Assembly: GCA_964411925.1 (NCBI GenBank)
Contig: CAYPNI010000150.1
Coordinates: 1-8,760, forward strand
Direction: 5' to 3'
Length of the DNA stretch: 8,760 nt
DNA from: VFKU01 sp964411925
GTDB lineage: Bacteria; Hydrogenedentota; Hydrogenedentia; Hydrogenedentales; GCA-2746185
In this document: piece after piece, positions 1 to 4,867 of the stretch
How positions within the stretch are numbered: the stretch's first letter is position 1
Layout of the letters: every line of letters starts with the position of its first letter
Translations under genes and position numbers: made by a program
Notes under the pieces: generated by a model
Seen by the model: only the letters and a program-made list of their open reading frames with translations
Told to the model about the DNA's origin: nothing
The model's database searches: none

Positions 1-665
1 CCGCTCTTCGCCGCGCGCGTGCCGTCGATCGGATCGATCACGAGCAGGTTCTGCGGGTGCCCGGTCGCAAATGTCGTGTAGCCGGAATCTTCACTGTAAT
101 ACGCGACGGACCGCCGCGCGCGCTTTAGGAACGTGAGCAGCGCCTTCTCCGCGATCACGTCGAGTTCAAACGTCGCGTCGCCGCTTTGCGCCTGGCCGAC
201 GACCTCGCGCCCCTTGAGCGAATTGATCACCGGCCGGATCGCGCGCCGCACCGCCTTGGCGAGCTCGAGCAGAAACTCGCGCGGCAAAATTTTGGATCCG
301 CTCGCCTCCGAGCGCGCGGACGGACCCGTCGGGATCGGCTTGAGTGTCGCTACCTTGAGCAAGGCGCGCTTGGGTGACTTGGCCGGGGCCTTCTTCTTTC
401 CAGCGGCGGCCGCCGGCGCGGCGAGACTGGGCTTGGCCGCCGATTTCGTCTTGGACTCTTTCGAAGCTTTCGCCTTTGCCTTGGTGTTCGCCTTGGCTTT
501 CGACTTGGTTTTCGTCGCTACGCTCGACGCCCTGCGCTGTTCGACTCGCGCTTTCGACGAAGTCTTCTTTTTGCTCTTGGCAGCAGCCGCGCCGACGCGT
601 GCCTTGGAGGACTTCCGCGCAGGAGCCTTGGCGACCTTTTTCTTGGTGGGCTTTCGAGCTGCCAT
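1..665 (-). CDS. Inositol monophosphatase-family protein with histone-H1-like N-terminal tail (3' end outside window)
   Basis: The first 221 residues are visible; the gene runs off the left edge. Residues 1-100 form a very basic low-complexity tail: by my count 28 Lys, 28 Ala and 7 Arg, with only two acidic residues (E42, E70), alternating TKxK/AKAK runs and a KSPKR motif at 96-100. Residues 101-125 look like a linker. From about residue 126 an IMPase/FBPase-type fold begins: a helix, then GDATFELDVIAEKALLTFL (162-180), then SED (191-193, the usual position of the metal-binding Glu), then DPIDGT (211-216), the family's metal-binding signature. Such enzymes hydrolyse inositol monophosphate, fructose-1,6-bisphosphate or PAP with Mg2+; the substrate cannot be told here. 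The second half of the domain is missing. The ATG at 663-665 has GAGGG five bases upstream, and no other Met occurs in the visible part, so the tail appears to be translated. The gene is divergent from surE. The family call is firm; the role of the tail is unknown. Confidence 0.85.
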   Translation of the reverse strand, partial: MAARKPTKKKVAKAPARKSSKARVGAAAAKSKKKTSSKARVEQRRASSVATKTKSKAKANTKAKAKASKESKTKSAAKPSLAAPAAAAGKKKAPAKSPKRALLKVATLKPIPTGPSARSEASGSKILPREFLLELAKAVRRAIRPVINSLKGREVVGQAQSGDATFELDVIAEKALLTFLKRARRSVAYYSEDSGYTTFATGHPQNLLVIDPIDGTRAAKS

Positions 666-670
666 GCAAT

Positions 671-675
671 CCCTC
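671..675 (-). promoter_or_regulatory. Ribosome binding site of the tailed phosphatase gene
   Basis: On the minus strand GAGGG lies five bases before the ATG at 665-663. It fixes the start upstream of the Lys/Ala-rich tail and argues against a start nearer the catalytic domain. Confidence 0.6.
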
Positions 676-694
676 GTAGTTTTATTACTTTGTA

Positions 695-714
695 AGAGCG
701 TTTAGAACCGCTCT
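695..714. repeat. Perfect 6-base inverted repeat in the phosphatase leader
   Basis: AGAGCG (695-700) and CGCTCT (709-714) face each other across an 8-base spacer. The spacer carries one copy of the GGTTCTAA motif (702-709, minus strand). It sits just downstream of the candidate -10 box and could be an operator or a leader hairpin. Confidence 0.45.
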
Positions 715-743
715 ATAAATCACTGCAAATAAAGTACTTACAA
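714..743 (-). promoter_or_regulatory. Candidate sigma70-type promoter for the phosphatase gene
   Basis: On the minus strand TTGTAA (743-738) and TTTATA (719-714) are separated by 18 bases in the AT-rich gap, 49 bases before the start codon. The matches to consensus are moderate (4/6 for the -35, weaker for the -10). A dyad at 695-714 touches the -10 box. This is inferred from sequence only. Confidence 0.3.
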
Positions 744-901
744 TGATTGTTCGAGATCTTATCTGTTGTCTTCGTCGTGATTTCGGAACGAATTTTGAAC
801 AGTTTTAGCGTCTGAGTTTAGCAACTTCCACGACCGTTGTAAAGGTCTAAACTGTTGCCTTGAAAGGTTCTAATTCGAATCCTTCCATTCGCGCGGCTCT
901 T

Positions 902-931
902 TTGCGCGCCCGTCGAGCGCTATGTTATAAG
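902..931 (+). promoter_or_regulatory. Weak candidate promoter for surE
   Basis: TATAAG (926-931) matches five of six -10 consensus bases. TTGCGC (902-907) lies 18 bases upstream and matches only the TTG of a -35 box. The surE ATG follows at 1012. The call rests mostly on the -10 box and its position. Confidence 0.22.
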
Positions 932-1011
932 GCGCGCCGTCCCGCCTCTGGATTCGGGTCGTCCGAATTCCCCTTCTGCCCCATGGCGGGGCCAGGGACC
1001 CTACCGCCGGC

Positions 1012-1767
1012 ATGCAGTCGCCCTTAATCCTGGTCACCAACGACGATGGCGTCGCCTCTCCCGCGCTGGAAGTCCTGGCGACTTCGCTGGCGGACCTCGG
1101 CGAGGTGTGGGTGTTCGCGCCGGACCGGGAACAGAGCGCGGTCGGCCATGGCGTCTCGCTGCACCGGCCCCTGCGCGCAAAGTCAGTCCGCGAACGTTGG
1201 TACATGATCGACGGGACGCCGGCGGACTGCGTCCTGCTCGCCGTGCGCGCGCTTCTCCCAAGCCGGCCGAGCGTGGTAGTGTCCGGCATCAACACCGGGC
1301 CGAACCTGGGCGACGACGTGACATATTCGGGGACAGTCGCCGGCGCGTACGAAGGCATGCTGTTGGGGTTCCCGTCGATCGCAGTGTCGAATGGCGGCTA
1401 CGAACCAACCGACTATGCAACCGCCGGAAAGTGTGCACGGCGAATCGTTCGGGACGTGATGGATCGCGGACTGCCGACGGACACGGTCCTGAACGTCAAC
1501 GTGCCGGATGTGCCCTACGAGGAACTCAAGGGCATTCGCATCACGCGTCAGGGATTGAGGGAGTTCGACGATGAGATCGTCGTGCGCCAGGACCCGCGCG
1601 GCAACGCCTATTACTGGATCGGCGGTCTTCACATCGACAGTGTCGGTCATCCGGGCACCGATATGGAAGCGGTAAAGCAAGGTTATGTCAGCGTAACGCC
1701 GCTGCACCGGAACCTGACCAATGCGGACGCGTTTATTGCGATGCAGGAGTGGAAACTGACGCTGTGA
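1012..1767 (+). CDS. surE: 5'/3'-nucleotidase SurE
   Basis: SurE is a divalent-metal-dependent phosphatase that dephosphorylates nucleoside 5'- and 3'-monophosphates, and in some species short polyphosphate. It acts in the cytoplasm as a dimer or tetramer. The 251 residues match the usual family length. The N-terminal strand leads into NDDG (10-13; metal ligands D11 and D12), then PDREQSAVGH (37-46; S42 is the third ligand) and SGINTGPNLGDDVTYSGTVAGA (91-112; N94 the fourth), all diagnostic of the family. The ATG at 1012 is the first possible start after an in-frame TAA at 928-930. An AGGGA lies 13 bases upstream, a long spacing, so the initiation signal is weak. The DedA-like gene starts inside the last codons of surE, so the two are probably co-transcribed. 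The E. coli neighbours of surE (truD, pcm, nlpD, rpoS) are not seen here. Confidence 0.97.
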   Translation: MQSPLILVTNDDGVASPALEVLATSLADLGEVWVFAPDREQSAVGHGVSLHRPLRAKSVRERWYMIDGTPADCVLLAVRALLPSRPSVVVSGINTGPNLGDDVTYSGTVAGAYEGMLLGFPSIAVSNGGYEPTDYATAGKCARRIVRDVMDRGLPTDTVLNVNVPDVPYEELKGIRITRQGLREFDDEIVVRQDPRGNAYYWIGGLHIDSVGHPGTDMEAVKQGYVSVTPLHRNLTNADAFIAMQEWKLTL

Positions 1768-2357
1768 AGTGGCTGCAGAACCTCTACAAGTGGGTCTTGA
1801 GTTGGGCGCACTCGCCCTATGGCCAGGCGGCGCTTTTTCTAATCGCGGTCGCCGAATCCAGCGTGTTTCCGATCCCGCCCGACGTACTGCTCATCGCGCT
1901 CTGCCTCGGCCACCGGGAAAAATGCTTTCGGTTCGCCGCGATTTGCACCGCGGGTTCGGTCGTCGGCGCCATGATCGGCTACGGCATCGGCTGGGGCTTG
2001 TGGCAGGCGGTAGACCAGTTCTTCTTCGACTACGTACCGGGCTTCACGCCTGAAGCGTTCGATCGCGTACAGGAACTCTACCAGGAGTACGACGTGGCGA
2101 TCGTGTTCGCGGCGGCCTTCACCCCGATCCCGTTCAAGGTCATCACCATCACTGCCGGGGTGTTCGGCCTCAATTTCTTCGTGTTCGTCATCGCGTCGAT
2201 CATCGGGCGCGCGGCGCGGTTCTTCCTCGTCGCGGGCCTGCTCTACTGGTTCGGCGAGCCGATCGGACAGTTCATCGACAAGCGGTTCAACCTGCTGGTT
2301 ACGGTCTTCACCGTGCTGTTGTTCGGCGGCTTCTACTTGCTGAAGTTCGTGTTCTAG
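1764..2357 (+). CDS. DedA/YqaA-type inner-membrane protein (VTT domain)
   Basis: This is a 197-residue polytopic membrane protein of the DedA/SNARE-associated superfamily, members of which support envelope homeostasis and transport of undecaprenyl phosphate or other lipids. Hydrophobic segments lie at about 21-49, 57-79, 109-131, 134-160 and 177-196. Family hallmarks are AESSVFPIPPDVLL (30-43, with acidic E31 and D40), FTPIPFKVITITAG (119-132, the re-entrant proline-rich loop) and GRAARFF (148-154, with paired Arg). The pattern is closest to the YqaA branch. The start is taken as the GTG at 1764, because GTGA overlaps the surE stop by four bases and YqaA-type proteins begin close to this point. 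AGGAG at 1745-1749 lies 14 bases upstream. A GTG at 1749 would add five residues but overlaps that AGGAG. The gene ends nine bases before the convergent hypothetical gene. Confidence 0.9.
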   Translation: MKWLQNLYKWVLSWAHSPYGQAALFLIAVAESSVFPIPPDVLLIALCLGHREKCFRFAAICTAGSVVGAMIGYGIGWGLWQAVDQFFFDYVPGFTPEAFDRVQELYQEYDVAIVFAAAFTPIPFKVITITAGVFGLNFFVFVIASIIGRAARFFLVAGLLYWFGEPIGQFIDKRFNLLVTVFTVLLFGGFYLLKFVF

Positions 2358-2366
2358 CCGGGCGGA

Positions 2367-2732
2367 CTATAGCGGCAGATCGCGCTCTCGATTCCCTTCC
2401 ATCTCGCCGGGGGCGGTCCGCGGAGCGCCGCCGCTGTCCGGTTGTTCGTATTTCATTCGCGTCCGGATGCGTTGCGCTTCGCGCTCGAGAATCGCCCGTG
2501 CGATCGTCCGCGCAGGCGCGTCCCCGGTGTCGCTGTCGAACGCCTTCGCGACTTCGGATTCAGACACGTCCAGCGAATACAGGTAGTACATCAGCTTGTC
2601 CGTCCGGTGGCGCAGGAGATAATCCACCCGGCGCGCGAGTTCTTCGAGCAGCGCGTCAGCCGTCGTGGCGGCGGGCAGCCCGCATCCCCTGACCAGCGCC
2701 GCGCGGAGCGCTTCGGATTCCGTCGGGTCCAT
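2367..2732 (-). CDS. Conserved-looking hypothetical protein, 121 residues
   Basis: This is a small soluble, mostly helical protein with no signal peptide or membrane segment. The N-terminal half (1-45) is a helix-rich leader with ALLEELARRVDYLLRH. The middle, TDKLMYYLYSLDVSESEVAKAF (44-65), and ARTIARAILEREAQRIRTRM (74-93) form the core. This pattern resembles a widespread family of unnamed bacterial proteins whose core reads roughly FxxLxxLLYRIDVSE followed by a helix with an ILERQLQKIxTR-like end; that resemblance is from memory. The C-terminal 28 residues are Pro/Gly/acid-rich and probably disordered. No function is known to me. The ATG at 2732 has no good ribosome binding site. The gene is divergent from MIOX across a palindrome and converges on the DedA gene with a nine-base gap. 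It is probably real, because its composition is protein-like and it fills an otherwise empty stretch. Confidence 0.72.
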   Translation of the reverse strand: MDPTESEALRAALVRGCGLPAATTADALLEELARRVDYLLRHRTDKLMYYLYSLDVSESEVAKAFDSDTGDAPARTIARAILEREAQRIRTRMKYEQPDSGGAPRTAPGEMEGNRERDLPL

Positions 2733-2762
2733 CTCGGTATTAGGCCACCACCATCGGCATCG

Positions 2763-2776
2763 TTCAATGAATTGAA
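2763..2776. promoter_or_regulatory. Perfect 14-base palindrome between the hypothetical gene and MIOX (candidate operator)
   Basis: TTCAATGAATTGAA consists of two exact 6-base arms around a 2-base centre. It overlaps a -35-like box on the plus strand (TTGAAG, 2772-2777) and a similar one on the minus strand (TTGAAC, 2767-2762). A regulator bound here could control both divergent genes. This is inferred from symmetry and position. Confidence 0.4.
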
Positions 2777-2802
2777 GCGGTTCGCCCGGTGTCGGATATA
2801 CT
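2772..2802 (+). promoter_or_regulatory. Candidate promoter for MIOX
   Basis: TTGAAG (2772-2777) and TATACT (2797-2802, five of six matches to the -10 consensus) are 19 bases apart, and the -10 box ends 31 bases before the ATG. The -35 box lies within the palindrome at 2763-2776. Confidence 0.4.
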
Positions 2803-2822
2803 TATAGCCGGAAACATCAACC

Positions 2823-2826
2823 GGAG
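2823..2826 (+). promoter_or_regulatory. Ribosome binding site of MIOX
   Basis: GGAG ends seven bases before the ATG at 2834. It favours that ATG over the in-frame GTG at 2789, which has no such site and would place the start inside the candidate promoter. Confidence 0.6.
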
Positions 2827-2833
2827 TCGGTCC

Positions 2834-3706
2834 ATGTCGGAAGTTCGCGCGTCGGAAGGCCCATTGCAGTCGCTGGACGAATGGGAAGAATTCGTGGTCG
2901 AGCGCTACCCCGAGGAAGGGGTCACCGCGAACAAATTCGACAAGGACTTCCGAAACTACGACGATCCTGCCCGCGCGAGTGTGCGCGAATTCTATCGCCT
3001 GAACCACCAACATCAGACGCTCGACTTCGCCCGCGCGAAGAAGGCGGAGTTCGGCAAGCGGGACTACCGCGAGATGGGCGTGTGGGAGGCGTGCGAGTAT
3101 CTCAACACGCTGGTGGACGACAGCGACCCGGACACGGACCTCACGCAAATCCAGCACCTGCTCCAGACCTCCGAGGCCATCCGCGCGGACGGCCACCCGC
3201 GCTGGTTCGTGTTGACCGGGCTCATTCACGACCTCGGCAAGACGCTCTGCCTGCGCGGCGAGCCCCAGTGGGCCGTCGTGGGCGACACGTTCCCGCTCGG
3301 TTGCAGGTTCTCCGACAAGATCGTGTATCCCGAGTTTTTCGACCTCAATGCGGACTCGAAAAATGCCGAACTCATGACCGACTGCGGCATCTACGAGGAA
3401 GGGTGCGGGCTCGACGCCGTCACGATGTCCTGGGGCCACGACGAGTACATGTACACGGTGGCGAAGGACTACCTGCCCGAGTCAGCGCTGTACATGATCC
3501 GGTTTCACAGTTTTTACGCCGCCCACCGCGAGGGCGAGTACAACCACCTGATGAACGATCACGACCGCGCGATGTTCAAATGGGTCAAGGCGTTCAACCC
3601 GTACGACCTGTACTCGAAGGCGGACACCCCGCCGAACATCGCGGAGTTGAAACCGTACTACGAGGACCTCATCGCAGAGTTTTTCCCCGCCAAGATTCGC
3701 TGGTAA
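2834..3706 (+). CDS. MIOX: Myo-inositol oxygenase (MIOX)
   Basis: MIOX is a non-haem di-iron oxygenase that cleaves the ring of myo-inositol with O2 to give D-glucuronate (EC 1.13.99.1). It is a cytoplasmic HD-domain-fold enzyme typical of eukaryotes and found in scattered bacteria. The 290 residues match the animal enzyme in length (about 285) and run the full domain. From knowledge of the mouse/human enzyme, all six iron ligands are present: H108 (IQHLLQT), H132 and D133 (LIHDLGK), H202 (SWGHDEY), H225 (MIRFHSFY) and D258 (NPYDLYSK), plus the active-site Lys K136. Further signatures are REFYRLNH (51-58), LVDDSDPDTDL (93-103), GEPQWAVVGDTFP (142-154) and the C-terminal FFPAKIRW. The enzyme looks intact. 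It is divergent from a hypothetical gene and followed, after 122 bases with a REP-like element, by a small membrane protein. No uronate-metabolism or inositol-transport gene adjoins it, so the fate of the glucuronate is not shown. Confidence 0.96.
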   Translation: MSEVRASEGPLQSLDEWEEFVVERYPEEGVTANKFDKDFRNYDDPARASVREFYRLNHQHQTLDFARAKKAEFGKRDYREMGVWEACEYLNTLVDDSDPDTDLTQIQHLLQTSEAIRADGHPRWFVLTGLIHDLGKTLCLRGEPQWAVVGDTFPLGCRFSDKIVYPEFFDLNADSKNAELMTDCGIYEEGCGLDAVTMSWGHDEYMYTVAKDYLPESALYMIRFHSFYAAHREGEYNHLMNDHDRAMFKWVKAFNPYDLYSKADTPPNIAELKPYYEDLIAEFFPAKIRW

Positions 3707-3721
3707 AGCGAGCGCCTCACG

Positions 3722-3760
3722 CGTCGTCGCGAGGAGCGGGCTGAGCGACGAGGCAGCGTC
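3722..3760. repeat. REP-like intergenic element, copy 1
   Basis: Bases 3729-3755 match 7238-7264 at 24 of 27 positions by direct comparison. The core is GCGAGGAGCGGG, then GCGACGA. It lies 22 bases after the MIOX stop. Its sequence resembles the GTCATTGCGAGGAGCG...GCGACGAAGCAATC dispersed palindromes I know from many environmental bacterial genomes. The outer arms of this copy are degenerate compared with copy 2. Confidence 0.55.
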
Positions 3761-3828
3761 CTTTCGAATCCGAAGCCGGCGGTGCGTCGATGCGGACGGC
3801 GTAGCGGCGCACCGGCGCGGGGCGTAGA

Positions 3829-4194
3829 ATGCCGGAGATGAAGAACCCCCCGTTTTATTCGCCCATCCAGGCGTTTCTCGACATCGCGCTGATCGATTCG
3901 CGCTATTTGTACATCGACGTGTGGTCGTTCGTTCACACGCTCTCCGGAGTCACGCTCGGGACCGTGCTCGCGCGGTGGATGCGGCCCGTGATCGCGCTGG
4001 CGTGGGCCGTGGGGCTGATCCTCGCGTACGAGGTCTTCGAACTCGCCCTCGTCGGCGTGTTGTTCCACGCCGAAGAACCCGTGGACACCATCTGGGACAT
4101 CATCTTCGGTTTCGCCGGAGCGTTCGTCGCGCTCCGCATCACCAATGCCCGACTGAAGCGCAAAGCCAAACGCGACGAGTCAATCTATCTGTGA
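3829..4194 (+). CDS. Small integral membrane protein, function unknown
   Basis: This is a 121-residue protein with about three membrane helices: roughly 33-50, 53-79 and 87-104. It ends in a strongly basic cytoplasmic tail (RLKRKAKR, 108-115). Polar residues recur at membrane edges: D30, H36 (SFVHTLSG), E68 and E71 (YEVFEL), D86 and D90 (VDTIWDIIFG). That H/E/D spacing recalls VanZ-like and YjdF/DUF2238 membrane proteins, but I cannot assign it to either family. ATG 3829 is used; a second in-frame ATG at 3838 would remove three residues and has GGAG directly abutting it. A weak GGGG lies upstream of 3829. It follows MIOX on the same strand after 122 bases, so co-transcription is possible but unproven. 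The stop is followed by two hairpins against the convergent GNAT gene. Confidence 0.75.
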   Translation: MPEMKNPPFYSPIQAFLDIALIDSRYLYIDVWSFVHTLSGVTLGTVLARWMRPVIALAWAVGLILAYEVFELALVGVLFHAEEPVDTIWDIIFGFAGAFVALRITNARLKRKAKRDESIYL

Positions 4195-4206
4195 CTTGCT
4201 TGGTGG

Positions 4207-4225
4207 CGCAGGCATCCTGCCTGCG
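4207..4225. terminator. Hairpin with 8-base arms between convergent genes
   Basis: CGCAGGCA (4207-4214) and TGCCTGCG (4218-4225) form a perfect stem with a 3-base loop, 12 bases after the stop of the membrane-protein gene. No T-run follows, so it could be a factor-dependent or bidirectional terminator, or a dispersed palindromic repeat. I recall similar CAGGCATCCTGCCTG intergenic palindromes from environmental bacterial genomes. Confidence 0.4.
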
Positions 4226-4240
4226 GGGGTTCAACAATTC

Positions 4241-4258
4241 GCGGGGGCAGCGCCCCGC
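4241..4258. terminator. GC-rich hairpin abutting the GNAT stop codon
   Basis: GCGGGG (4241-4246) and CCCCGC (4253-4258) pair across six bases. An alternative register (GGGGC/GCCCC, 3-base loop) is also strong. It touches the TGA of the leftward acetyltransferase at 4259-4261 and so falls right at the end of that transcript. The run after it on the minus strand is AATTGTTG, not a clear T-tract. Confidence 0.4.
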
Positions 4259-4771
4259 TCAGGCAAGCGCCTTGCTCATCACCACGCTGCGGTAGGCCGT
4301 CACAATGTAGTCATCGTGCGCGACCACGCGAAACCCCATCCGGGCGTACATGTCCACGAGCGCAATCGCGTTCTCCGCGGTGTCGAGCGCCAATTCGATC
4401 GCGCCGTCCGCCCGCGCCAGCGCCTCGACGTGCGCCAGAAGCCGCGAACCGATCCGCCGGCCGCGGTAATCGGGATCCACGCCGAACTGGCCAAACGTCG
4501 CCACGCCCGGCAGCCGATACCACGCCGACGCTGCGTTCGGGCTCGGCGAGTAGTACGTGATCGTGCCGACGACCGCGTCGTCCACGACCGCGACGAAACA
4601 ACGCCCGCGTTCGATACGGACGCGCGTGGTCGCCTCGGTCTGGTCCACCGCCGTAAAGTGCAGCCCCTGCTCGCCCAACTCGGCGTACGCACGGTGGAGC
4701 AGTTCGGTCAATTCGGTGATCGAGTCGGATTCGTTCAGCGGCCGGATCCGCAGCGCAGTCGCGACATGCAT
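4259..4771 (-). CDS. GNAT-family N-acetyltransferase
   Basis: This is a 170-residue protein with a complete GNAT domain, which transfers an acetyl group from acetyl-CoA to an amine of a small molecule, peptide or protein. The first strand is ALRIRPLNESD (6-16). The central strands are RCFVAVVDDAVVGTITYYS (57-75). Motif A is FGVDPDYRGRRIGSRLL (96-112), with R103-G104...G108 forming the acetyl-CoA pyrophosphate loop. Motif B, ALVDMYARMGFRVV (137-150), carries the family Tyr (Y142) near the thiol and the usual MGF. The substrate is unknown. The ATG at 4771 is chosen because the domain begins a few residues later; no ribosome binding site is seen before it. A longer in-frame extension upstream is antisense-like low-quality sequence. 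It is the last gene of the leftward cluster, 91 bases after the membrane-protein gene, with two dyads in that gap. Confidence 0.9.
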   Translation of the reverse strand: MHVATALRIRPLNESDSITELTELLHRAYAELGEQGLHFTAVDQTEATTRVRIERGRCFVAVVDDAVVGTITYYSPSPNAASAWYRLPGVATFGQFGVDPDYRGRRIGSRLLAHVEALARADGAIELALDTAENAIALVDMYARMGFRVVAHDDYIVTAYRSVVMSKALA

Positions 4772-4799
4772 GAGGACATTGTGACAGATACGCGCGCGA

Positions 4800-4821
4800 A
4801 TTGGGACACATTTTTCCCAAT
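4800..4821. promoter_or_regulatory. 7-base inverted repeat upstream of the GNAT gene
   Basis: ATTGGGA (4800-4806) and TCCCAAT (4815-4821) are exact inverted copies around an AT-rich 8-base spacer, about 29 bases before the GNAT start. It is a reasonable operator or leader hairpin for that gene. No T-run follows on the minus strand, so termination of the upstream gene is less likely. Confidence 0.35.
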
Positions 4822-4844
4822 GAACTCGGCCCGTAGCGTCGCGC

Positions 4845-4867
4845 CCTGACCGGAATTGAACGTCAGG
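4845..4867 (-). terminator. Hairpin overlapping the stop of the two-helix membrane protein gene
   Basis: CCTGAC (4845-4850) and GTCAGG (4862-4867) form a 6-base stem over an 11-base loop, including the TGA at 4865-4863. It may act in 3'-end formation, but it lacks a T-run and it partly lies in the coding sequence. Confidence 0.25.

Larger units (their letters stand above)
666..1011. other. 346-base divergent intergenic region between the phosphatase gene and surE
   Basis: This stretch is visibly more AT-rich than its surroundings, especially 676-880, and contains no convincing gene. It must hold the promoters of both divergent units. Visible elements are a repeated GGT(T)CTAA motif (702-709 minus; 844-850 and 866-873 plus), an imperfect inverted pair AACAGTTTTAG (798-808) and CTAAACTGTT (847-856), the 8-base palindrome ATTCGAAT (873-880), and a small hairpin ATTCGG/CCGAAT (952-957 and 963-968) in the surE leader. 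An open frame on the minus strand from 1358 to 870 crosses part of it, but it is antisense to surE and not protein-like. Confidence 0.6.

Noticed and set aside
166..669. A 167-residue minus-strand frame starting at TTG 669
   Set aside because: It overlaps the phosphatase gene in another frame, has no domain features, and its composition is that of a frame-shifted shadow.
133..705. A 190-residue open frame on the plus strand rich in Phe, Leu and Ala
   Set aside because: It is the antisense reading of the Lys/Ala-rich tail (AAG read backwards gives Leu/Phe codons). The minus-strand frame has a ribosome site and a recognisable IMPase domain.
870..1358. A 162-residue minus-strand frame across the surE 5' end and leader
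   Set aside because: Antisense to a firmly identified surE; low-complexity Arg/Ser/Thr composition, no domain features.
2591..3439. A 282-residue minus-strand frame opposite MIOX
   Set aside because: MIOX on the other strand is unambiguous; this frame is Val/Arg/Glu-rich antisense sequence typical of GC-rich genes.
3780..3814. CGGTGCG/CGCACCG inverted repeat with a 21-base loop before the small membrane protein gene
   Set aside because: Seven-base GC arms with a long loop are expected by chance in DNA of this composition, and the position suggests no clear role.
4846..4866. A tRNA T-arm look-alike (GTTCAATTC in a 5-base stem on the minus strand)
   Set aside because: No acceptor stem, anticodon arm or D arm can be placed around it, and it overlaps the end of a coding sequence. 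It is kept only as a possible hairpin.
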